Assembly: GCA_017427625.1 (NCBI GenBank) | Contig: JAFRSL010000021.1 | Location: 1 to 6,444 of the forward strand | Reading direction: 5' to 3' | DNA from: Synergistaceae bacterium | GTDB lineage: Bacteria; Synergistota; Synergistia; Synergistales; Aminobacteriaceae | DNA: 6,444 nucleotides | In this document: positions 1 to 6,068 of the stretch, piece after piece | Numbering within the stretch: position 1 is the stretch's first letter | Layout: each line of letters begins with the position of its first letter | Program-made: the position numbers and the translations under genes | The notes under the pieces: model-generated | Database searches by the model: none | Seen by the model: the letters and a program-made list of their open reading frames with translations, nothing else | What the model was told of the DNA's origin: nothing

Positions 1-2852
1 CATCTTCTAATGAAGAAATCCCTTCCTCTTCAGAAATCTTCGACAATTCCACAAAGACACCCAAAATTCCCGGCTACGTAGACATGCTCGCGGTACAGGG
101 CAATGACGCATTGGAAACACAAATTCCTCCGGCATACGAGACGGCATTCAGCGCGTTGCAGTCAAAGAAGAAAGGCGTAAGGCGAATACGCTTCCAAGAC
201 ACGGACAATAACTCAGATGATGTAAGAGCGGCAGATTTTTCGGCAAAGGACGTTTCGGCAATCTTCCCGCGTTCGCTGGCTTCCGGCGAATGGGGCGATG
301 AACTTACGTCAATGATTGCTGAGATTGAGACTGTGAGGAAGACCTTGCCAAAGTTCTACGAGACTTACTGCACTACTGAAACGGTAAGCGCATTGTCGGG
401 GATTCTCGGCGAGATTGACGAGGCTGTTGGCAACGATGCTGATGTTGAGACTTTAGCGGAGCTGAAATCACGGCTTGAGGAGGCTGCCGGAAAGGTCGCG
501 TTCAAGTATGACAGCAAGATAGCGCAGTTTTACGTCGCCACGAAGAAGAACGAGAGCGGAGACTCCTATGGCACGACTCTTACGAAGGCCATCGGGTATG
601 TTCCGGCGCAGATGGTTGTTGTTGGGACTGACGGGAAAATCATGGCGCAGGATTTGTCTTGGTCTGGGCAGATTAAGGTCAGGGGAAATTCTACGTCAGG
701 TTACGCAAAGAGGCCATATAACATGAAATTCTCGGAAAAAGTCAACCTTTTCAAATTCGGGAAATCAAAGAAGTGGTGTCTTCTTGCAGATTACCTTGAC
801 CCTACGTTGATGCGTAACAAGACAGCTCTCGACCTTGCGGAAATTCTCGGACTTGATACGGCAATGGCACATCAGCATGTTGAAGTATGGGTTGACGGGA
901 ATTATCGCGGAATGTACTTGCTCACAGAGAAAATCGAGGAGGACAAGAATAGGGTCAACATCAGTACGAAGAATGGAGATTTCCTCATTGAGACCGTTGT
1001 CGCGTCAGAGAATGAGGCAGGGAACATATACATCACTGTAGATTCAGGACAGAAATTCAGGCTTCGCGAACCAGAGCCTGAAACTGAAGAGGAAATATCA
1101 GAGGCAGTAACCAGAATCAAGGCAGAGATTGACGGTTTTGAGAGCGTAATCGCTTCAGGAGAATGGGATAGGATAGCAGAAAGCCTAGATGTCGATTCCT
1201 TCGTGTCGTATTACATTCTCAACGAGTACATGAGGACATACGACATAGGCTGGCCTAAATCCGTATACTTCCACTGCAAGGACGGGAAATATCGCGCCGG
1301 ACCCGGCTGGGATTTTGACTTTTCCAGCGGCAATACAAGCGGAGGTACCACAGCTGAAGGTCTATTCATGGACAACAAGATATACTACAAGTACTTGGTC
1401 AAACACACAGAGTTTCAGCTCAAAGTGTCAGAAAAACTCTCATCAATATCATCTTCACTTGCCCTACTGAGCGGAAATGCTAATGCTGAAGCCGATTTTT
1501 ACGCAGAAGCAATCGAGAGGAATAATGCTGTATGGACAATATCATCAACAACTCGTTCTGGCTTTACCAAAAAGCTCGACGCAACATACGCTGAAAACTT
1601 ATCCTTCCTCACTAACTGGCTGTCTACCCGTTACGACTGGATGACCGACTACTTCCTCGCGCGAACCTACATATCCTCCGAAACATTCCCAGACTCAGCC
1701 CTCCGCGAGTACGTCAAGACATTCGACACCGACAACGATTCATTCCTCAGCACAGCCGAGAAGTCCGCCGTAACCTCAATCAACCTCAGCGGACACAGCC
1801 TCACCTCCCTCAACCTCGCAGGCCTCGAAGTCTTCACACAGCTCGTCAGCCTCGATGTAACTGGCAATCCCGGACTAACGTGGCTCAACACCGCGAAATT
1901 CCCAAATCTCAACGTCGAATATGATGACGGACTCACGCTCATTTACGCGCTCCCGAGATTCTCAGGGCATTCACTCGTCCTCAGCGGCCAGATTGGAGTC
2001 GACTTCTACGTCGAGATTCCAGACGGCACAGACACGAGAGGAGCTTACGCGGAGTTCACCATCAACGGAAAGACCGGGAACCCGGCCATGTTGAGCAACG
2101 CCGAGCATCAGGGCGGGAATGAGTACATGTTCACGTGCTACATCAACTCAATCCAAATGGCTGAGTCAATCACAGCAACGTTCCATTACGGCAGCGATGA
2201 GACCATCACGGAGGAATACAGGGCGAAGGATTACCTCGACGCGGCTCTTGGCGGTGAAGGATATTCCGATGAGCTTGTGAATCTCGTGAAGGCCATCAAG
2301 GACTTCGGGCATTACGTCCAGCCCCCTCTCGCTCACAATAACGGCTGGGAAATCGGCGTTGACTATGCTGAAATGGACTGCGCTGACCCGGAAATTGACG
2401 CTGACAGCGCGGACGTTAAGGGGAAACTTTCGGACTTCGCAATCGTCGACGAATCGAAAGGTTCAGGGATTAAGCTGGTCGAAATGGATCTTGAGCTTAA
2501 TTCTGAGACCACAATCAATGTCTACCTGAATGTCTCGGCGGATTACTCAGGAAGTGTGAGCGCATATCTTGGCGAGAGCACCGAGAACATGGCCGTTAAA
2601 CAGAACGACGGCACATACCGGATCACAATCAGCGGAATTTCAGCGCACATGCTCGGCGATGTGTACACGATTCACGTTGACGCAGGCGGGGAATTTGACA
2701 TTGAGGTCTCGGCTCTCTCGTATGCAAACGCGGTCATGAACTCCAAGAGAGCTGATGATGAGCTGAAGAAGGCTGTGATTGCTCTGTACAAGTACTACGA
2801 TGCAACAATGGAGTACAGGAAGAGCAAGCCTGAAGAGTACGGCAATAATTGA
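1..2852 (+). CDS. CotH kinase-fold surface protein with EF-hand-like loop, leucine-rich stretch and C-terminal beta/helix module (5' end outside window)
   Basis: The frame is open from base 3, with a Ser-rich segment before the first ATG at 84. That ATG lacks a ribosome binding site, so the gene is cut by the left edge; any signal peptide is unseen. The CotH domain spans about 560-1340: RGNS (681-692), YAKRPYNMKF, KKWCLLADYLDPTLMRN (768-818), EVWVDGNYRGMYLLTEKIE (882-938) and GPGWDFDF with the DFD metal-binding-type motif (1311-1319). Family members such as Bacillus CotH are atypical secreted or coat-associated Ser kinases. After a helical stretch come an EF-hand/dockerin-like loop DTDNDSFLSTAE (1725-1760), a leucine-rich stretch (about 1779-1900), and two beta segments, each followed by a similar helix (ELVNLVKAIKDFGHYVQ at 2271-2321; ELKKAVIALYKYYDATMEYR at 2760-2819). 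The C-terminal module resembles ones frequent in gut Clostridia surface proteins. No LPXTG motif or C-terminal membrane helix is seen. The fold call is firm; kinase activity and the substrate are inference. Confidence 0.88.
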   Translation, partial: SSNEEIPSSSEIFDNSTKTPKIPGYVDMLAVQGNDALETQIPPAYETAFSALQSKKKGVRRIRFQDTDNNSDDVRAADFSAKDVSAIFPRSLASGEWGDELTSMIAEIETVRKTLPKFYETYCTTETVSALSGILGEIDEAVGNDADVETLAELKSRLEEAAGKVAFKYDSKIAQFYVATKKNESGDSYGTTLTKAIGYVPAQMVVVGTDGKIMAQDLSWSGQIKVRGNSTSGYAKRPYNMKFSEKVNLFKFGKSKKWCLLADYLDPTLMRNKTALDLAEILGLDTAMAHQHVEVWVDGNYRGMYLLTEKIEEDKNRVNISTKNGDFLIETVVASENEAGNIYITVDSGQKFRLREPEPETEEEISEAVTRIKAEIDGFESVIASGEWDRIAESLDVDSFVSYYILNEYMRTYDIGWPKSVYFHCKDGKYRAGPGWDFDFSSGNTSGGTTAEGLFMDNKIYYKYLVKHTEFQLKVSEKLSSISSSLALLSGNANAEADFYAEAIERNNAVWTISSTTRSGFTKKLDATYAENLSFLTNWLSTRYDWMTDYFLARTYISSETFPDSALREYVKTFDTDNDSFLSTAEKSAVTSINLSGHSLTSLNLAGLEVFTQLVSLDVTGNPGLTWLNTAKFPNLNVEYDDGLTLIYALPRFSGHSLVLSGQIGVDFYVEIPDGTDTRGAYAEFTINGKTGNPAMLSNAEHQGGNEYMFTCYINSIQMAESITATFHYGSDETITEEYRAKDYLDAALGGEGYSDELVNLVKAIKDFGHYVQPPLAHNNGWEIGVDYAEMDCADPEIDADSADVKGKLSDFAIVDESKGSGIKLVEMDLELNSETTINVYLNVSADYSGSVSAYLGESTENMAVKQNDGTYRITISGISAHMLGDVYTIHVDAGGEFDIEVSALSYANAVMNSKRADDELKKAVIALYKYYDATMEYRKSKPEEYGNN

Positions 2853-2854
2853 AG

Positions 2855-2861
2855 AAGGGAG
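2855..2861 (+). promoter_or_regulatory. Ribosome binding site of the 48-codon gene
   Basis: AAGGGAG sits 8 bases before the ATG at 2870 and just after the CotH-protein stop at 2852. Its strength and spacing, in a gap of only 17 bases, are the main evidence that the following short frame is translated and that translation begins at 2870. Confidence 0.65.
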
Positions 2862-2869
2862 TGAGGTTC

Positions 2870-3016
2870 ATGGAGCAGAAAACGGAGGAGAAAAAGGAAT
2901 ACAAGGGGCTCGAAATCGAGATCATCGACTACGAGTACGAGGACGTAATTACGGTCAGCGGTCTTCCAACAACACTGCCGAAGATTCCGACAAGCAACAC
3001 AAGCAGTTGGTTCTAG
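2870..3016 (+). CDS. Small acidic peptide with Ser/Thr/Pro-rich tail, function unknown
   Basis: This is a complete 48-codon frame (ATG 2870, TAG 3014-3016) that starts 17 bases after the CotH-protein stop and has a good ribosome binding site, so it is probably the last gene of the same transcript. The product has three parts. Residues 1-12 are charged and Lys/Glu-rich (MEQKTEEKKEYK). Residues 13-31 are acidic with alternating hydrophobics and contain LEIEIIDYEYEDVITVSG. Residues 32-48 are nearly uncharged (one Lys, no acidic residue), rich in Thr, Ser and Pro, and end in SNTSSWF. It has no Cys, no membrane segment and no signal peptide. The 'hydrophobic-E-hydrophobic ... EDVIT.SG' core recalls a pattern in many short uncharacterised proteins of gut Firmicutes; that is a memory-based resemblance, not a search result. 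It could be a precursor peptide, a substrate or partner of the CotH protein, or a fast-evolving small cytoplasmic protein. No function is assigned. Confidence 0.6.
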   Translation: MEQKTEEKKEYKGLEIEIIDYEYEDVITVSGLPTTLPKIPTSNTSSWF

Positions 3017-3030
3017 CGTGTAATGCTACG

Positions 3031-3058
3031 CAGGGTGGATGATTTTGTGTTCACCCTG
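3031..3058. terminator. Hairpin between convergent transcripts, possible weak or bidirectional terminator
   Basis: CAGGGTG (3031-3037) and CACCCTG (3052-3058) form a perfect 7-bp stem around a 14-base loop, between the stop of the small + strand gene and the - strand regulator, whose stop codon lies in the loop/right-arm boundary (3051-3053). Location suits a shared terminator. No run of T follows on either strand (TCATCCTTTC on +, CGTAGCATT on -), so this is not a canonical intrinsic terminator. A second possible 6-bp stem, GGATGA (3037-3042) with TCATCC (3059-3064), competes with it. Confidence 0.35.
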
Positions 3059-3974
3059 TCATCCTTTCACCGCCGAAGATTTCCCCCGCAATCCTAATCA
3101 TCTCACGTTCAGGCTCCCCGATATACGCGCCCTTCCGCCAGAATGCCCTGACTTCCCACGTTACAGGCTCATCACCGAGCGAGAAGATTTCAGCTTCATC
3201 GCCAGCACCTGCCATTTCTGCCGTTAGCTGAGGGATAATCGTTACGCCCATTCCAGCGGCAGCCATTCGGTAACACGTTATGTTGCTCGAAAACTCCATA
3301 GCGACCTCCGGCTTTATGCCATGCTCACGAAAATACTTGTCGCAGAATGACCTGATTGCATGTTCACGGAAAAGCAGGAAGAACCTCATTCCTCCCAATG
3401 CTTCAGGGATTATTGCTCTCCGATTGGGCGTCAGGGATTCGGGCGGGATTGTTCCGGCTCTTGCGGCGAGTACAAGCTCTTCGGTGTAGATCAGGCTGCT
3501 CGTGAAATTTTGGGCATCGTCCGGCCATGTGTCGGGTAATATCATTATGTCGATCCTTCCGTCTCGCAATGCCTCGCGCAATTTCTGACCGCTCTCCGTG
3601 AAAATCTCCGTCTCAATTCCCGGATACTTCGCTATGAACGGCGGCAGCAATTTCGGCATCATGAATGAAGCACGGTCTCTCGATGTTCCGATTCTTAAAC
3701 GTCCGGCCATGTGATTGGTGATGTCCCGGATTTCACGGCGTAAGTTCTCATGTTCAAGAAGGATTCTTTTTGCTGACTGAACATAACATTCCCCTGCGTA
3801 TGTGAGTGATATGGGAGTTGTTGAACGGTCGAAAATCTTTGCGCCAAGTTCCTCCTCTACGTCATGAATATACCTGCTCAATGCCGGCTGTGAAATGTGA
3901 AGCTCATTCGCCGCCCCCGTAACACTCCTAAGTTCCGCAACCTTAAGAATATATTTCAGTTCTCTCAAATTCAT
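3051..3974 (-). CDS. LysR-family transcriptional regulator
   Basis: From the ATG at 3974 the product has 307 aa, normal for the family. Residues 1-60 form the winged helix-turn-helix: MNLRELKYILKVAE, then AANELHISQPALSRYIHDVE and LGAKIFDRS. A linker helix follows (about 65-90), then an effector-binding domain from GRLRIGTSRDRAS onward, with DGRIDIMILPD and the late motif RMAAAGMGVTIIPQL. LysR proteins are cytoplasmic tetramers that bind a small-molecule inducer and usually control a divergent operon and their own gene. Here the divergent operon encodes aconitase and a lactonase-like protein, so a tricarboxylate or related acid is a plausible inducer; CcpC of Bacillus, a LysR protein controlling aconitase, is a precedent. 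Start choice: GTG 3992 and ATG 3980 are in frame and add 6 or 2 residues. None has a strong ribosome binding site; 3974 gives the usual family N-terminus. The family is certain, the target inferred. Confidence 0.92.
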   Translation of the reverse strand: MNLRELKYILKVAELRSVTGAANELHISQPALSRYIHDVEEELGAKIFDRSTTPISLTYAGECYVQSAKRILLEHENLRREIRDITNHMAGRLRIGTSRDRASFMMPKLLPPFIAKYPGIETEIFTESGQKLREALRDGRIDIMILPDTWPDDAQNFTSSLIYTEELVLAARAGTIPPESLTPNRRAIIPEALGGMRFFLLFREHAIRSFCDKYFREHGIKPEVAMEFSSNITCYRMAAAGMGVTIIPQLTAEMAGAGDEAEIFSLGDEPVTWEVRAFWRKGAYIGEPEREMIRIAGEIFGGERMTG

Positions 3975-4015
3975 CGCCATAACAAAAATCACATGCCTAT
4001 CATGAAGATAATAAT

Positions 4016-4044
4016 ATTTTACACATTATGATGTTATGCGTAAA
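4016..4044 (-). promoter_or_regulatory. Predicted promoter of the LysR-family gene
   Basis: Read on the - strand, TTTACG (4044-4039) and TAAAAT (4021-4016) match the sigma-70 -35 (4 of 6) and -10 (5 of 6) boxes with a 17-bp spacer. A start point near 4009 would leave a leader of about 15-35 bases before the candidate start codons. The promoter lies almost exactly inside the palindrome at 4017-4045, which would suit autoregulation. Confidence 0.5.
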
Positions 4045-4045
4045 A
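4017..4045. promoter_or_regulatory. Imperfect 29-bp palindrome, likely operator for the LysR-family regulator
   Basis: The arms TTTTAC (4017-4022) and GTAAAA (4040-4045) are perfect inverted copies. Counting all positions around the centre at 4031, 10 of 14 pairs match, including CAT (4024-4026) with ATG (4036-4038). It lies between the divergent regulator and aconitase genes, where LysR proteins normally bind. It does not show a T-N11-A box centred on the dyad, so the binding assignment rests on symmetry and location. Confidence 0.5.
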
Positions 4046-4046
4046 T
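4018..4046 (+). promoter_or_regulatory. Predicted promoter of the aconitase-lactonase operon
   Basis: TTTACA (4018-4023) and TAAAAT (4041-4046) each match 5 of 6 consensus sigma-70 bases, separated by 17 bp. A start point near 4053 would give a leader of roughly 40 bases containing the AAGGGGAG ribosome binding site (4077-4084). It coincides with the opposite-facing promoter of the regulator, shifted by only two bases. Confidence 0.5.
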
Positions 4047-4093
4047 GATGAGCAATTCCAAAGAACAGAAATTTACAAGGGGAGATTGGTGAA

Positions 4094-6064
4094 ATGAACC
4101 TTACAAGAAAAATTTTATCCTCGCACCTCGCAAAACCATCAGACATGAAAGCAGGCAGCGAGATTTTCATCAAAGTTGACCACACTTTGACACACGACAT
4201 CAATGCCGTAATGACATACCTTGCGTTTGAGGCCGTCGGACTTCCGCGAACTCAGGTCGAACTCAGCGTGAGCTATCTCGATCACAACTTGCTATACCTC
4301 GACCATAAGACCCCCGATGACCACATCTATCTTCAGTCGGCGGCGAAGAAGTACGGTGTTTACGTCTCGCGTCCTGGAAACGGAATCTGCCATGCCGTCC
4401 ACGTTGCAAGGTTCGGGAAGCCCGGAAAGCTCAGCATGGGCGGAGATAGCCACACTCCACACGGCGGTGCTATAGGAATGCTCTGTATCGGCGTCGGAGG
4501 AATGGACGTTGCTACAGCCATGACGGGAGTACCAATGCGCCTGAAGATGCCCGAAGTCGTGAATGTCAGACTTACAGGAAAACTCAAACCTGGCTGCAAC
4601 GCTAAGGACGTAATCCTCGAAATGCTGCGCCGCGTAACCAACAAGGGCGGTCTCGGAAAGGTCTACGAGTACACCGGCGAAGGCGCGGAAAGCCTCGAAG
4701 TCCCTGAACGTGCAACGATCGCAAACATGGGTGCTGAAATGGGCGCAACAACCTCCATTTTCCCAAGCGATGAGAACGTCCGAAAGTTCCTCAAAGCTCA
4801 GGACCGCGAGAATGACTATATCCCCCTCGCTCCTGATGACGACTCCGAATATGACAGCGTGATTGATATTGACCTCTCGAAACTTGAGCCGTTATGCGCC
4901 TGCCCTCATCAGCCCGACAATGTGAAGCCATTGAGTGAAGTCGAGAAGCGAAATGTTCAGCAGGTATTCATAGGGAGCTGCACGAACGCTAGCTATTCCG
5001 ACATTGCGAAGGCAGCACTAGTCATGAAAGGCCGGAAAGTCGCAGAAAACGTGAGCTGCACATGCGCCGTAAGCACGAAGTCAATATACACTCAGTTGCT
5101 TCGAGACGGCTACATCGAGATGATGCTTGACGCTGGAGTGAGATTCTTGGAGCTTGCCTGCGGGCCGTGCTGTGCGATTGGTCAGTCCCCAGCAACAAAA
5201 GGTGTCGCAGTACGTACAACTAACCGAAATTTCAAGGGACGTTCAGGAAACCCAAACGCTGAAGTCTATTTAGTCAGCCCGGAGTCAGCAGCGGCAACGG
5301 CAGTAACAGGGACATTCGCGAGCGCAAGGGACGTTCTTGGTGATGATGTGAAAATTCTTGCTGACATTCGAGAGCCTGAAGCATACCCGATCAGCGACAG
5401 CCTCATTATTGAGCCGTTGACACCGGAAGAAGCCACAAAGGTCGAAGTCGTAAAAGGCCCGAACATCGCGTACCTTCCAGTCCCGGAAGCACCAGAGGAG
5501 AATCTAACCGCGAAAATCAGCCTCAAAGCCGGCGATAACGTTTCAACCGACGACATTACCCCAGCAAGCGCAGAGTTCAGCTCAATGCGGTCGAATATCC
5601 CGCTCATGAGCAAGTATTGCTTCCACCGCTATGACCCGGATTTTGCCGAACGCGCAAAGAATTTGGGGAAGAGCATCATCGTTGGCGGGGAGAATTACGG
5701 TCAGGGTTCATCAAGAGAACACGCCGCAATCAACCCCATGTTCTTGGGAGTTAAGTGCGTAATCGCTAAGAACATTGCAAGAATCCACAAGGGCAACCTC
5801 GTCAATCATGGGATCGTCCCGATGTTGTTCGAGAATCCTGCGGACTATGAGAGGCTTGAACAGGGCGACACTCTGGAAATTGCGGGCTTCCCGGAGCAGT
5901 TGAAGGCCGGACGTGTAAAGGTTGTTGACAAGGACAAGGGCTTCGAGTTCTGGGCAAAACCTGACATGACAGACTCAGAAGTTGAGATTTCGCCTGACGG
6001 CGGACAGTTGAGGCATTTGCGGAAACAGCTCGAGGAAATGGGAATCATCACGAAAGGAGAATAA
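4094..6064 (+). CDS. acnA: Aconitate hydratase, short Aquifex-type (4Fe-4S hydratase)
   Basis: Aconitases interconvert citrate and isocitrate through cis-aconitate in the cytoplasm. At 656 aa this fits the short 'Aquifex-type' class rather than the roughly 750-900 aa mitochondrial or E. coli enzymes. Visible motifs: RPGNGICH (93-100), DSHTPHGG (118-125), GSCTN with cluster ligand C296, CGPC with ligands C356 and C359, substrate-binding NRNFKGR (about 378-384), GDNVSTDDI opening the swivel domain (480-488), and YGQGSSREHA (535-544) with the catalytic Ser and substrate Arg region. The start is firm: AAGGGGAG at 4077-4084 lies 9 bases upstream. The lactonase-like gene follows after 4 bp. Oddities: the usual PGS-type loop after the first ligand reads VSTKSI (326-331), CGPCIG is CGPCCAIG, and the DSHTP loop has His at 123. 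The symbol is by function; homoaconitase or another tricarboxylate hydratase is a less likely alternative. Confidence 0.9.
   Translation: MNLTRKILSSHLAKPSDMKAGSEIFIKVDHTLTHDINAVMTYLAFEAVGLPRTQVELSVSYLDHNLLYLDHKTPDDHIYLQSAAKKYGVYVSRPGNGICHAVHVARFGKPGKLSMGGDSHTPHGGAIGMLCIGVGGMDVATAMTGVPMRLKMPEVVNVRLTGKLKPGCNAKDVILEMLRRVTNKGGLGKVYEYTGEGAESLEVPERATIANMGAEMGATTSIFPSDENVRKFLKAQDRENDYIPLAPDDDSEYDSVIDIDLSKLEPLCACPHQPDNVKPLSEVEKRNVQQVFIGSCTNASYSDIAKAALVMKGRKVAENVSCTCAVSTKSIYTQLLRDGYIEMMLDAGVRFLELACGPCCAIGQSPATKGVAVRTTNRNFKGRSGNPNAEVYLVSPESAAATAVTGTFASARDVLGDDVKILADIREPEAYPISDSLIIEPLTPEEATKVEVVKGPNIAYLPVPEAPEENLTAKISLKAGDNVSTDDITPASAEFSSMRSNIPLMSKYCFHRYDPDFAERAKNLGKSIIVGGENYGQGSSREHAAINPMFLGVKCVIAKNIARIHKGNLVNHGIVPMLFENPADYERLEQGDTLEIAGFPEQLKAGRVKVVDKDKGFEFWAKPDMTDSEVEISPDGGQLRHLRKQLEEMGIITKGE
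6054..6059 (+). promoter_or_regulatory. Ribosome binding site of the lactonase-like gene
   Basis: AAGGAG lies inside the last codons of the aconitase gene, 9 bases before the ATG at 6069. It fixes the start of the next gene and indicates close translational linkage of the two. Confidence 0.7.
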
Positions 6065-6068
6065 CAAA

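Noticed and set aside
84..86. ATG as start of the CotH-type protein
   Set aside because: The frame is open back to base 3, no ribosome binding site precedes this ATG, and the upstream codons encode a plausible Ser-rich segment, so it is an internal Met.
1725..1760. True dockerin domain (cellulosome attachment)
   Set aside because: Only one calcium loop is present; a dockerin needs two in tandem with linking helices, so it is called an EF-hand-like loop only.
2779..3042. 87-codon + strand frame over the CotH-protein end and the small gene
   Set aside because: It overlaps the CotH gene by more than 70 bases in another frame, has no ribosome binding site and gives a basic low-complexity translation. 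The 2870 frame has the better signals.
3039..3489. + strand frames at 3039-3227 and 3280-3489, opposite the regulator
   Set aside because: They lie wholly antisense to a clear LysR gene, lack ribosome binding sites and have no recognisable family, so they are shadows.
4027..4032. TATGAT as the -10 box for the aconitase gene
   Set aside because: It has no acceptable -35 box 16-18 bp upstream, whereas TTTACA-N17-TAAAAT at 4018-4046 has both.
4360..5613. - strand frames inside the aconitase gene
   Set aside because: They are antisense to a strongly conserved enzyme; their translations carry no motif.
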